Positions 26,953 through 35,729 of a stretch of 64,000 nucleotides of DNA are shown one piece after another; the first letter of the stretch is position 1, and each line of letters opens with the position of its first letter. The position numbers were made by a program, and so were the translations under genes. The stretch is from NCBI RefSeq assembly GCF_038003045.1, contig NZ_JBBOOK010000001.1, positions 930,001-994,000 on the forward strand, given 5' to 3'. The notes beneath the pieces were generated by a model that was given only the letters and a program-made list of their open reading frames with translations, did no database searches and was not told the DNA's origin. This DNA comes from Sporosarcina sp. FSL W7-1349. GTDB taxonomy: Bacteria > Bacillota > Bacilli > Bacillales_A > Planococcaceae.

Positions 26953-28338
26953 TTATTCACCTGAAGGCTTCGGCTCTTTCTCTGAAGCAGGGGCCTTCTG
27001 GGTTTCCTCATCAGGCTTCGCCTTTTCTTCAACCGGCTTTTCTTTTGAAGTCGGAGTGGCATCGGCCGGTTTGTCTTTCGATGCAGGCGATTCCTCCTCT
27101 TTCGCCGGCTGTTTCACCTCCGGCTTGTCTGCCTCGGCAGGCTTTTCCTGATCCGCTTCCAATTGCTGCTGCATTTCGGCTTCTTGTTCCATCAGCTTTT
27201 CATATTCTTCGACTTCGTGATCGATTTCCTCCAACAGCCGCTGCTTCTCCTCGCCTGTCAAATCTTTTTCCGCTTGGATCTCTTCCCGCCTTTTCAATAA
27301 GCCGTAGACAAGCAACTCGCCATCTTCCATCGACCTTGCCAAATCGACCGCTTTTTCCGCTTCCGCCCGGCCGATGTAAATCCAATATTTCAAATAATCC
27401 GCATCGGTCTGCAATGTGATATTGGCCAAGACATTCCGTTTCTGCTCCTCGTCCAGCCGCTCGTTCGTGACGTACGCATACGCCGCCTCATACAACACGA
27501 CATAGGGCATCTTTTTCACACTTTGCGGCTCAAGGACCGTCACAACTTCACTATACCGATGGTTCAAAAATTGCTGGTGACTCGCCAAATACGCTTCATT
27601 CATCGGTTTCTTATAAATGAAATAATGGAACATGAAAATAAATGCGGGAATCAAGATAATCCCGAGAGCGAATGTGGTCATTTGCCAAGTCTTCCATTTC
27701 TTCTTCGGCATCTGTATGTATAGTTTCTCTTGTTGATCCAGCCACTCGATTTGTCCTTGGCAGTATGCTTTTAATTCTTGGGGATCGGCGGCGGATAAAA
27801 TGGCGGATTCAGTTGCATTCAAATTCAAGGCGTCCGCGTATTTGATATATTCGTCGAACGTTTTGGATCCATCTACGGCGGCGGCGACGGAAGCTTTCGT
27901 TTCCAGCCAGACCCGGTTCGGATCCTGTTCGGCAGGCGGCAATCCGTCAATCACACCGTAATGGATGAAAAACGGCTTCATCCCTGCGTTATGGACGATG
28001 TTTTCCGGACAGACGACAACAGTCAGCCGTTCATGCGGATGGTTTTCCACCTTCTCAATGAGCTGGTGGGCAAAGATCCATCTCGTTTTCAAATCTTCCT
28101 TCCCCAAAGATTCGAATGGATGGAAAGTGGGCGGAATTGTTGCTTGGATGATCAATTCATCCTCCGTCACCCGGATCTCCTTCCGGATGGCCGGTTCAGC
28201 TTCCCGCAGGAACTCGATGACGGCCTGACTTTTCAAGCCAATCCGCTCTCGATGGAAAGCCAAGGTGACGTGCTTTTCTTCCCGGAGGACTTCGGTATCT
28301 ACTAAACTTTCAAAATAAGAGCTGGTCTTTTTGGACAT
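26953..28338 (-). CDS. essB: type VII secretion protein EssB (YukC-like)
   Basis: About 461 residues. The N-terminal 210 residues form a pseudokinase-like cytoplasmic domain, a single membrane helix follows (F-A-L-G-I-I-L-I-P-A-F), and then a helical extracellular domain. The last 75 residues are a low-complexity Lys/Glu/Pro/Ala tail longer than in many relatives, possibly reaching into the cell wall. The ATG at 28338 follows AAGGGG. EssB bridges EssC and the membrane in known systems. Confidence 0.9.
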   Translation of the reverse strand: MSKKTSSYFESLVDTEVLREEKHVTLAFHRERIGLKSQAVIEFLREAEPAIRKEIRVTEDELIIQATIPPTFHPFESLGKEDLKTRWIFAHQLIEKVENHPHERLTVVVCPENIVHNAGMKPFFIHYGVIDGLPPAEQDPNRVWLETKASVAAAVDGSKTFDEYIKYADALNLNATESAILSAADPQELKAYCQGQIEWLDQQEKLYIQMPKKKWKTWQMTTFALGIILIPAFIFMFHYFIYKKPMNEAYLASHQQFLNHRYSEVVTVLEPQSVKKMPYVVLYEAAYAYVTNERLDEEQKRNVLANITLQTDADYLKYWIYIGRAEAEKAVDLARSMEDGELLVYGLLKRREEIQAEKDLTGEEKQRLLEEIDHEVEEYEKLMEQEAEMQQQLEADQEKPAEADKPEVKQPAKEEESPASKDKPADATPTSKEKPVEEKAKPDEETQKAPASEKEPKPSGE

Positions 28339-28351
28339 CCCGATTTCCCCT

Positions 28352-28591
28352 TCACAAAATTTCAAGCCGGTCTCCGGTCGTGATGCCGCATTCGGCCAAC
28401 GTGAGATAACCCGGAAATGCTGTCTGTTTATTCACCACCCGTACCCAATGCCCTTCCCGTTGCCTTTCGGAAATCGAGCGGGCTTGCCATGCGATGTCGA
28501 TCATTTTCTTGATCGAATGAAAATCAGAAAGCCGCAAATCGAATTCTTCGGCATCGTAGCGGGACAGATCCACGGTGACTTCTATGTACAT
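28352..28591 (-). CDS. esaB: ubiquitin-like type VII secretion protein EsaB (YukD)
   Basis: 79 residues from the ATG at 28591, preceded by TTTGGAGGGG. The pattern of short beta strands around one helix (M-Y-I-E-V-T-V-D-L at the start, G-D-R-L-E-I-L at the end) matches YukD, a ubiquitin-fold protein of the Ess operon. It has no C-terminal GG and is not expected to be conjugated. It acts as a cytosolic regulator or pseudokinase partner of the translocon. Confidence 0.88.
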   Translation of the reverse strand: MYIEVTVDLSRYDAEEFDLRLSDFHSIKKMIDIAWQARSISERQREGHWVRVVNKQTAFPGYLTLAECGITTGDRLEIL

Positions 28592-28603
28592 GATGGTCCC
28601 CTC

Positions 28604-28645
28604 CAAAGAAAGAAGCGCCTTCCACTTGAAAGAAAGACGCTTCCG
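28604..28645 (-). promoter_or_regulatory. attenuator-like hairpin between esxA and esaB
   Basis: On the minus strand AAGCGTCTTTC pairs with GGAAGGCGCTT (G-U pairs allowed), followed by CTTTCTTTGG. The T run is interrupted, so termination would be partial. Such a leaky terminator would make esxA mRNA more abundant than the translocon mRNA; that role is inferred. Confidence 0.6.
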
Positions 28646-28668
28646 AATACGATACATATGGATTGCAT

Positions 28669-28962
28669 TCAGCCGCGAATTTGACTTGCCACTTGCTGGT
28701 CCGCATCTTGCAATGCTTCCCCTGCACGGTTCAACTGGATTCCGATTTCGCTCAATAATTCTCTCATTTCATTGAAATGCGGCTTAAGGCGTTCGTATTG
28801 CTCTGCGAATGCGACGCTGGAAGCCCCTTCCCAGACGGATTGCAATTCGCCGATCATGCCATCGAGACGGCCGATTTGCGATGCAACTTCCCCCGATTCG
28901 TGGTTATAACGGTTGGCCATTGCCGTAAGCTCTGCGGGTGTAACGCGAATGATTCCTGACAT
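28669..28962 (-). CDS. esxA: WXG100 protein EsxA (YukE-like)
   Basis: The 97-residue protein has two amphipathic helices joined by the W-E-G turn (V-W-E-G-A, Trp43). This is the secreted core substrate of the Ess system and forms an antiparallel four-helix dimer. It is first in the operon, with GGAGAG before the ATG at 28962 and a sigma-A-like promoter upstream. Confidence 0.93.
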   Translation of the reverse strand: MSGIIRVTPAELTAMANRYNHESGEVASQIGRLDGMIGELQSVWEGASSVAFAEQYERLKPHFNEMRELLSEIGIQLNRAGEALQDADQQVASQIRG

Positions 28963-29084
28963 GCTTCATCTCTCCAATTCATGTAAATTTTTTATAAAAT
29001 AACTGCATGGAAAGAAGGATCCCCCACCTTTCCAGTACAGGTATTTCCGTTCCAATGGAAAATCAAAGCAAACGTTCACTCTAA

Positions 29085-29114
29085 TGAATAGCATACTCGG
29101 AATTTCCTTGTCAA
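29085..29114 (-). promoter_or_regulatory. probable sigma-A promoter of the ess operon
   Basis: On the minus strand TTGACA (29109-29114) is followed after 18 bases by TATTCA (29085-29090). The -35 box is a perfect match, the -10 box matches poorly. It lies about 120 bases before esxA. The leader contains a small stem (CTGGAAAG with CTTTCCA near 29008-29035). Confidence 0.5.
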
Positions 29115-29390
29115 AAGAACCCAAAACCCGTCAAAATAGCGATAGGCATTGGGTACCGAGTTATTAGTCACCACTGGCTGTCGAGGAAGGAAATTCGGTC
29201 TGAACAACTACCTGATTCCGTATAAAAATTGAGTATTTATTGATAGAAAATAAACCAGATTACTAGCTTTCTGTTTCTTTCGATTCATTTATCGCGTATT
29301 TTCCAGTTGACTACCAATCAAGTGGGAACGAAACGTTGGATAAGAGGGGATAACTTATTGTAGACTTACGATGAACTAGGAGGTTGGATA

Positions 29391-30440
29391 ATGGAGATTG
29401 GCATCAGTACTTTTGTAGAAACGACACCCGATGTAAAAACTGGGCAGACGATCAGTCATGCCGAGCGGATCCGGGAAGTGGTGGAAGAAATCGTTTTGGC
29501 GGATGAAGTTGGATTAGACGTTTTTGGAGTGGGCGAGCATCATCGGAAAGATTATGCCGCCTCCTCCCCTGCCGTCATCTTGGCGGCCGCGGCCTCCCGC
29601 ACAAAACGGATTCGACTGACGAGTGCCGTGACGGTCCTATCCTCGGCGGATCCCGTCCGAGTGTTCCAGGACTTCGCGACATTGGACGGCATATCGGATG
29701 GACGGGCGGAGATCATGGCAGGACGGGGATCATTCATCGAATCGTTCCCTTTGTTTGGGTATGATCTGCAAGATTATAATGAACTGTTCGATGAGAAGTT
29801 GGATTTATTATTAAAATTGCAGTCGGAAGAAATCATTTCTTGGACCGGCAAGCACCGCCCGTCGATTCCGGGCCGCGGGGTGTATCCGCGTCCCGTCCAG
29901 ACACCGCTACCGATCTGGATCGGAAGTGGCGGCACGCCGCAATCGGTCGTCCGTGCAGGACAATTGGGGCTGCCGCTTGTCTTGGCCATCATCGGCGGAA
30001 GACCGCTGCAATTTGCCCCGCTAGTTAAACTGTACAAACAAGCGGCCGCCCAAGCGGGACATGATGTAACCCGGTTACCGATCGCCTCCCACTCGCACGG
30101 CTTCGTTGCGGAAACGGACGAACTGGCGATGGAACAATTTTTCCCTTCCACTCAATACGCCATGAATGTCATCGGGCGGGAACGCGGCTGGGGACATTAC
30201 GACCGCGCAGCATTCGATGCGGCGAGAAGCTTGGAAGGCGCACTGTATGCGGGAAGTCCGGACACAGTTGCCGAAAAGATCGTCCATCTGCGAAAGCATG
30301 TCGGCATAACCCGCTTCATGCTTCACGTCCCGCTCGGCTCCATGCCGCATGCGGACGTCCTGAACGCCATCCGGCTGCTCGGCACGAAAGTGGCCCCGAA
30401 AGTGCGGCAACAAATCGCCGAATGGGAAGCCGATTTATAA
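29391..30440 (+). CDS. LLM-class flavin-dependent oxidoreductase
   Basis: A 349-residue luciferase-like (bacterial luciferase superfamily) enzyme with a TIM-barrel pattern. The G-V-G-E-H-H-R segment near residue 46, the T-S-A-V-T-V-L-S-S-A-D-P strand and the P-I-W-I-G-S-G-G-T flavin-contact motif near residue 178 are typical. Such enzymes use reduced FMN or F420 to oxidise small molecules; the substrate is unknown. It starts after AGGAGG and is a single-gene unit closed by a strong terminator. Confidence 0.9.
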   Translation: MEIGISTFVETTPDVKTGQTISHAERIREVVEEIVLADEVGLDVFGVGEHHRKDYAASSPAVILAAAASRTKRIRLTSAVTVLSSADPVRVFQDFATLDGISDGRAEIMAGRGSFIESFPLFGYDLQDYNELFDEKLDLLLKLQSEEIISWTGKHRPSIPGRGVYPRPVQTPLPIWIGSGGTPQSVVRAGQLGLPLVLAIIGGRPLQFAPLVKLYKQAAAQAGHDVTRLPIASHSHGFVAETDELAMEQFFPSTQYAMNVIGRERGWGHYDRAAFDAARSLEGALYAGSPDTVAEKIVHLRKHVGITRFMLHVPLGSMPHADVLNAIRLLGTKVAPKVRQQIAEWEADL

Positions 30441-30444
30441 GGAA

Positions 30445-30476
30445 AACAGCCCTTCGCGGATTTGCGAAGGGCTGTT
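30445..30476 (+). terminator. strong terminator-like hairpin after the LLM gene
   Basis: AACAGCCCTTCGC pairs perfectly with GCGAAGGGCTGTT across a short loop. The T run is weak (TTCTATATAT). Confidence 0.7.
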
Positions 30477-30641
30477 CTATATATAATGGAAAGGATACAA
30501 TTAAAAACTCGTTACTTTCCAGTTCAGGCGGACGCTTTTCACTCCAAGTTACCAAGTACAAACCATTTGTCCACACTAAATAGTTTATTTTCCTCAAAAT
30601 TATCATGTTTAATTCGAAAACAATACAAATCTTGAATGCTG

Positions 30642-31843
30642 CTACTGCATTTTCTCGATGTTGCATTCGTAATGTCTATATTTGACCATAGTAATAATCC
30701 CGAGAATAGGTCCAATCGCCAAAACTATGAAGACCCACTCCCAACCTACGATTCGCTGAATAATAGGGATGAGATTTATAGAAAAAATAGTTGATAGGAA
30801 ACCGATGCACATTTGAAAAGTAAGGGCCGTGCCGATATACTCCTCTTCGGCTACTTCTGACACTGCTGCTGAAAATTGGGCGGAATCAGATATGACAGAC
30901 GCTCCCCAAACAAGGGAGATAATTAGAGTTAACCAAATAATTTGCCCAAATGTAAAACCTATTAGGATCGAACAGATTGCACTGATTGCCATAGATATAA
31001 TCGTCAAATTGGCCCTTCCGATTTTATCTGAGATGAGTCCCCCCACCACACAACCAATCCCTCCCGCAATTCCGATGGAAAGAAAAGAGGACAAAGCAAT
31101 GAACCATTGAGGAATTTCGGATGAATAGTTTGAGAAACTAGCAGATAAAAATGCGGGAAGCCATGTCCACATCGCATACAATTCCCACATATGGCCGAAG
31201 TAACCATAATTCGCAAGCATCACTGGTTTATTCAGAACTACTTTTTTATTAATTTCAAAGAGAATGGCCTGCTTTTCGATTTGACCGGGGCAGCTTCTAA
31301 AATAAACAAAACGATGAATGCAGATAATAAAGCCAATACGGAACTACAGACGATCACGAATTTCCAACTTACTGAAGAAAAGAACATAATCACAAAATGG
31401 GGCAATGAAGATCCTAATGTTAGTGCGGCAATTAAAATTCCAATTGCCAATCCACGCTTTCTCGGAAACCATTCTGATAAAATTTTCACAGCAGTTGGGT
31501 ATACACCGGCAAGGGTTATTCCAGTAAATACCCTCAGCAAAATACCGAAACCTCCGAAAGTAACTAGGATTAATAAGGCATTCAATATGGCACCTAGCAA
31601 TGCGGAAATTGCGAAAATTTTTCGGGGGTTAAAACGGTCGGCAATCCCAAGAAATGAACTACATAACGCTCATATGACAAAACCAATCGGTACAGAAGCA
31701 GAAAGCCAAGCTTCCGAATTGGAGCTCAGATTCCAGATTCCAATCAGTTCGGGCGCAATCACTGAAGCGCTAAACCATAGGCCTAAAGCACATAATTCTG
31801 ATAAGCCAATCCATCCCAACGCTCTCCAAGAACCTTGAAACAT
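30642..31843 (-). pseudogene. MFS transporter, broken by a stop codon and a frameshift
   Basis: Three pieces together give a complete 12-helix major facilitator of about 400 residues. The start ATG at 31843 follows TTGGGGGGA. After G-F-V-I there is an in-frame TGA (31670-31672) where a Gly codon would fit, and the same frame then continues A-L-C-S-S-F-L-G-I-A-D-R-F-N-P, which is MFS motif A. A second break lies at an A6 run (31242-31247): with seven A residues the frame would read K-L-I-K-K-V-V-L-N-K-P-V-M and join the C-terminal half. The gene is AT-rich against its neighbours. It resembles CynX/NimT-like carriers only loosely. Confidence 0.85.
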
Positions 31844-32128
31844 ACTATCCCCCCAAGTAAAATTGTCTTCCACCATACTTGTGTAAAGTGATTTGTGTCT
31901 TTTAATTAAGAATTTCAATTTTTTTGTTGTGCAGTATGTGTATGTAAATGGAAAGGTCCGGCAGAAAGTTTTCCTGAATGAATGTCTTCCGCACCAAGGA
32001 TGCGTAGAAATGCTGTTAGTATACGAAAAACCGTCCTACAAAACAAGCGGACCCTTGCTTATAACTTCCGGAATATCGGGCACTTTAGGAGGGAACTTGA
32101 TTTTTCTGAGGAGAGGAGGAGCCGCAAA

Positions 32129-32368
32129 TTGGTGAAAATCGCTGTTGAACAACCGTACGAAGATGTGATGGCAGCTTTGCAAGCAAAAGGCTATGAGGTG
32201 AAGATGTTCAATACCGACGAAGAGGTGACTGGCTATGATCTAGGTATCGTCCAGGCCATCAACGAAGGGAACACCCATGAATTCAACTTCCCGGTCATCA
32301 CGATGAAAGGCAGATCCATTGATGACGTCATGCAGGCGGTAGAGGAAAAAGTGAATCTTCTTCAGTAA
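32129..32368 (+). CDS. ykuS: YkuS-like UPF0180 family protein
   Basis: A 79-residue cytosolic protein matching UPF0180: K-I-A-V-E-Q-P at the start, then G-Y-E-V, Y-D-L-G-I-V and the T-M-K-G-R-S-I-D-D-V motif near residue 60. Function unknown. AGGAGGAG lies upstream of both possible starts, TTG 32129 and GTG 32132. Its 3' end and terminator recur in damaged form at 34675-34803. Confidence 0.85.
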   Translation: MVKIAVEQPYEDVMAALQAKGYEVKMFNTDEEVTGYDLGIVQAINEGNTHEFNFPVITMKGRSIDDVMQAVEEKVNLLQ

Positions 32369-32383
32369 CTCGAGTAGGTAAAG

Positions 32384-32420
32384 AACAGAATCTGTGGCAA
32401 CCGCCTGGATTCTGTTTTTT
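32384..32420 (+). terminator. rho-independent terminator after ykuS
   Basis: AACAGAATC pairs with GATTCTGTT and is followed by TTTT. A near-identical copy lies at 34768-34803. Confidence 0.85.
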
Positions 32421-32498
32421 CATGGAGCGACTGTCGATATTAACTGCTTCAGCCATTCAATCATATAATATTTCAGTTTGACACGTATTTCTGTTATG

Positions 32499-32548
32499 AA
32501 AAAAAGGAAGTAACCGCCTCCTTTTGAAAAGGTATGACAGCTACTTCC
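32499..32548 (-). terminator. terminator after the CotG-like gene
   Basis: On the minus strand GGAAGTA and TACTTCC bracket an inner CCTTTTCAAAAGG stem, and the outer stem is followed by TTTTTTTTC. Confidence 0.75.
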
Positions 32549-32579
32549 CGTTTGACCGGCCATTTATCCAATCAATAGT

Positions 32580-33284
32580 TTAATACCAACGATTTCGACA
32601 AGTTGCTCGGTTTCTACAATTCGGTCGCTGATTTGGCCTAAATTTATTTTCTCTGCGGTTTCGTGATGTGACTCGAACCCGGCTCGTGTGACGACGATTG
32701 CGCGACGTCATTCGGACTCGGCTCGTGTGACGACGATTGCGCGAAGTCATTCGAACTCGGCTCGTACGACGGCGATTGCGTGAAGTCATTCGGACTCGGC
32801 CCGTGCGACGGCGATTGCGCGACGTCATTCGGACTCGGCTCGTGTGACGACGATTACGCGAAGTCATTCGGACTCGGCTTGTGCGACGGCGATTACGCGA
32901 CGTCATTCGGACTCGGCTTGTGCAACGGCGATTGCGCGAAGTCATTCGGACTCGGCTCGTGTGACGACGATTACGCGACGTCATTCGGACTCGGCTTGTG
33001 CGACGGCGATTACGCGACGTCATTCGGACTCGGCTTGTGCGACGGCGATTGCGCGACGTTAGACGCATTTTATTTCCGCAACACCCACCGCGTGACGTGA
33101 TTCGTTGAACACGGCTTGTGCGTTTGCGGTTACGTGTAGTCAACCTAGCTTTGTTTGACGTTCTTCGTTTTCTACTAGTGACTCTTCTGTTACTCCTGGT
33201 GTCTTGGAACATGAAATCTTTTAGCCCTAAACGATTCGCTTTTTCTATCGCTCTGTTGATTTCATTTTCAAAAAATAATGACAT
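32580..33284 (-). CDS. CotG-like Arg/Ser/Thr-rich tandem-repeat spore coat protein
   Basis: The 234-residue protein has a 30-residue N-terminal region (M-S-L-F-F-E-N-E-I-N) followed by a highly basic repeat domain. Ten 13-residue copies of R-M-T-S-R-N-R-R-x-T-S-R-V (x is R, H or C) span residues 74-203, and an eleventh is partial. The end is Arg/Asn/Cys-rich (N-C-R-N-R-A-T-C). It is divergent from cotH, exactly as cotG is in B. subtilis, where CotH phosphorylates serines in 13-residue CotG repeats. I infer a coat protein that is a CotH kinase substrate. The sequence itself differs from CotG, using Arg where CotG uses Lys. Confidence 0.8.
   Translation of the reverse strand: MSLFFENEINRAIEKANRLGLKDFMFQDTRSNRRVTSRKRRTSNKARLTTRNRKRTSRVQRITSRGGCCGNKMRLTSRNRRRTSRVRMTSRNRRRTSRVRMTSRNRRHTSRVRMTSRNRRCTSRVRMTSRNRRRTSRVRMTSRNRRHTSRVRMTSRNRRRTGRVRMTSRNRRRTSRVRMTSRNRRHTSRVRMTSRNRRHTSRVRVTSRNRRENKFRPNQRPNCRNRATCRNRWY
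32652..33065 (-). repeat. 39-bp tandem repeat array inside the CotG-like gene
   Basis: Ten full copies and one partial copy of a 39-bp unit, in frame with the coding sequence. Variation is mostly at one codon (CGN, CAC or TGC) and at silent sites, which indicates repeat expansion with concerted evolution. Confidence 0.92.
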
Positions 33285-33433
33285 GACTATCCCTCCTCTC
33301 CTTTTGACTGAGAGAAAGTATTTGTACTGAATGCCTCCGCATTTTTACGTTATTTCCCCTCATCTTAATGTACGTCAGCAAAAGGACAGGAGTAGAGTGA
33401 AGTGCACAATGCAGGCTGAATATTGGTATGTAA

Positions 33434-33461
33434 ACTTCCTTTGTTTGCATTCATAGAAATA
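33434..33461 (+). promoter_or_regulatory. possible sigma-K-type promoter of cotH
   Basis: AC at 33434-33435, a 16-base spacer, then CATAGAAATA at 33452-33461. This is close to the mother-cell sigma-K pattern (AC, 16-17 bases, CATA-N3-TA). On the other strand CATACCAAT overlaps the same area and could serve the CotG-like gene. Both are short degenerate motifs. Confidence 0.35.
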
Positions 33462-33489
33462 GAGTAATGAACAAAGGAGTGGTCATTCC

Positions 33490-34581
33490 ATGGAGATACG
33501 GGATAAACTTCCTGAATATCGACTTTTTATTCATCCGATTGATGTTCGAGAACTTCGAAGAGATATTTGGAATGATGATCCTGTTTCGGGGAAGCTGACG
33601 ATTGACGGAAAAAGGTTTGAAATCGACCTCGTTTATCGCGGCTCACACATCCGTGATTTTCCGAAGAAATCGTATACCGTTTCCTTTTATAAACCGCCTA
33701 TTTACCGAAATGCGAATGTATTTCATTTAAATGCGGAATTTAAGGATCCCTCGTTATTGCGAAACAAACTATCATTTGATTTTTTCCACGACATTGGTTG
33801 CTTGGCACCCCGTGCACGGTTTGTCTTTTTGAAAGTGAACGGGAAAAATGAAGGGGTTTATTTGGAACTAGAATCAGTAGATGATCATTTCCTAAACAAT
33901 CGAAAATTGCCACTTGGTCCTATTTTTTATGCGATTGATGGAGATGCTAATTTTTCATTAATGAGCGACTTGGAGAAAGAAGGTAAAAAATCACTTTCCG
34001 TTGGATATGAACAAAAATGCGGGACCATACTAGATGAATTGCATTTACAAAAAATGATCATGCAAATAAATACAATTCCCAAGGAAGAATTTGAAAAGGA
34101 AATTGTAAATTATGTGAATGTTGATAAGTATTTACGGTGGCTTGCCGGGGTAGTCCTCACCCAAAATTTCGACGGGTTTGTCCATAACTATGCACTTTAC
34201 CAGAACAGCGATACCGGACAATATGAAATCATTCCTTGGGATTACGATGCGACATGGGGCAGGGATGTAAATGGAGAGGAAATGAGAAGCGATTATTTAC
34301 GAATGGAAGGGTTCAACACATTGACAGCAAGGATTCTTGATTGCAAAACATATCGCCATCAATATAAAAACCTCTTAGAGGACATTTTGCGCAATCAATT
34401 CACTTTGGACTATTTACAACCAAAAATAGAAAGTATGCATTCGCTGATTCGGCCCTATGTTTTAACGGATCCCTATAAAAAAGAAAGTATCGATTTCTTT
34501 GACCAAGAACCCGACTATATATACCGTTTCATCGAAGCTCGATCGGCTTATATTAAGAGTAAGTTAGAGCTCCTTCAGTAA
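33490..34581 (+). CDS. cotH: spore coat kinase CotH
   Basis: A 363-residue CotH-family protein kinase. The N-terminal half contains the R-G-S-H-I-R-D-F-P-K-K-S-Y nucleotide-binding region. The catalytic part has N-Y-A-L-Y-Q-N and I-P-W-D-Y-D-A-T-W-G-R-D near residue 255, the conserved metal-binding Asp motif of the family. CotH is made in the mother cell and phosphorylates coat proteins such as CotB and CotG, promoting coat assembly. AAAGGAG precedes the ATG. Its divergent partner is a repeat protein fit to be a substrate. Confidence 0.9.
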   Translation: MEIRDKLPEYRLFIHPIDVRELRRDIWNDDPVSGKLTIDGKRFEIDLVYRGSHIRDFPKKSYTVSFYKPPIYRNANVFHLNAEFKDPSLLRNKLSFDFFHDIGCLAPRARFVFLKVNGKNEGVYLELESVDDHFLNNRKLPLGPIFYAIDGDANFSLMSDLEKEGKKSLSVGYEQKCGTILDELHLQKMIMQINTIPKEEFEKEIVNYVNVDKYLRWLAGVVLTQNFDGFVHNYALYQNSDTGQYEIIPWDYDATWGRDVNGEEMRSDYLRMEGFNTLTARILDCKTYRHQYKNLLEDILRNQFTLDYLQPKIESMHSLIRPYVLTDPYKKESIDFFDQEPDYIYRFIEARSAYIKSKLELLQ

Positions 34582-34674
34582 GGCTAATTTGGGTCATTCA
34601 AACAAAAAGACTGTATATATCGATACTGAAGACCATTGCTGAAAATTATACCACACAACTTACACTTACCGTAG

Positions 34675-34803
34675 ACTTCCCCGTCATCAAAGGCAGATCC
34701 ACTGATGACGTCATGCAGGCCTAAGAAGAAAAAGTGAATCTTCTTCAATAACTCGAGTAGACAAAGAACAGAATCTTTGGCAACCGCTTGGATTCTGTTT
34801 TTT
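34675..34803 (+). pseudogene. decayed second copy of the ykuS 3' end and terminator
   Basis: The stretch repeats the last about 25 codons of ykuS, its stop and its terminator (compare 32286-32420), including G-R-S-T-D-D-V-M-Q-A and the same AACTCGAGTAG after the stop. A TAA replaces a Val codon after Q-A and several bases differ. Nothing convincing remains of the 5' half. It lies in direct orientation 2.4 kb from the intact copy, with the coat genes between. Confidence 0.85.
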
Positions 34804-34831
34804 AGTTTGTGTGGATGTCAGGAAAACATAA

Positions 34832-35692
34832 GAAGAGTCTAGCAAATCGTCGCATGCCATCTCCACTTCCATTCAACAGATGGTATCAGCCGCTCGCGAA
34901 CAATCCGAGTATTCGAAGAGAAGCAAGGACATGCTCGATGATGTCATGCGTCATATAACGACTATCATGCAGCAGATGAATCATTCAGTGGCAGCCTCCC
35001 AACAGACATTGGAAGAAGCATCTCTCGGAAAAGAAAGAATGGAAGAAGCCGTCGATCAAATGAATGTGATTTCCACCTATACTGAACGGATGGGTCGTGT
35101 CGTGAAAAGGTTGGATAACCGATCTCGGGAAATTGAAGAGACCTTGTCGTTAATTACCCAAATCGCCAGTCAGACGAATTTATTGGCATTGAATGCTGCC
35201 ATTGAAGCTGCCCGCGCCGGAGAAGCGGGAAAAGGATTTGCAGTCGTTGCAGATGAAGTGCGGAAGCTAGCCGACCTTTCGAATCGCCATGTAGAAAAGA
35301 TCGGCCTGGTGCTGCATGAGTTGACAATGGATACACAAGATTTGTGGAATGAAATGAATCGAACGACCGAAACGACAGAACACGGCATCGCCAAGATGAA
35401 AAGCGCAGACGAAAAGTTTGTATCGATTGTCGGGAAAGTCGAAGAGGTCCATAGTTTGCTTGGAACGGCCCAGTCGATGGCAGACCGGATCAGTGGAAAT
35501 GTCGCCAACGTGAATGGGATTATCGACGAGATGGCGTTCATTACTGAGAAGAACCGTAAGAATCTGGAAGGGATTTCTGTTTCTTGCGACGATCAGCTTT
35601 CTTCCGTTGTAGGATTTGAACAGATTACAACCGAACTCCGCAATATAACCGAAAACTTGAATAGGCAAATCACAGAGGCAAACGTTGGATAA
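34832..35692 (+). pseudogene. chemoreceptor signalling domain lacking its sensor half
   Basis: The frame encodes the cytoplasmic domain of a methyl-accepting chemotaxis protein. The hairpin tip with [16 protein letters not shown] and [13 protein letters not shown] is intact, flanked by long methylation and coiled-coil helices. No ligand-binding domain, membrane helix or HAMP precedes it. Upstream codons still read receptor-like (I-S-T-S-I-Q-Q-M) back to a stop at 34829, just after the ykuS remnant. The ATG at 34880 has no ribosome binding site, so this is a truncated fragment more likely than a soluble receptor. Confidence 0.7.
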
Positions 35693-35729
35693 GTGCACTC
35701 AAAAACCGTCATGTTATCATCTAATTTGT

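Noticed and set aside
31191..31838. 215-residue plus-strand frame
   Set aside because: Antisense to the decayed MFS gene, whose motifs and start signal are on the minus strand.
32780..33100. Regularly spaced repeats resembling a CRISPR array, with open plus-strand frames
   Set aside because: The repeats are contiguous 39-bp units without unique spacers, fully explained by the minus-strand CotG-like coding sequence. The plus-strand frames are shadows and there are no cas genes.
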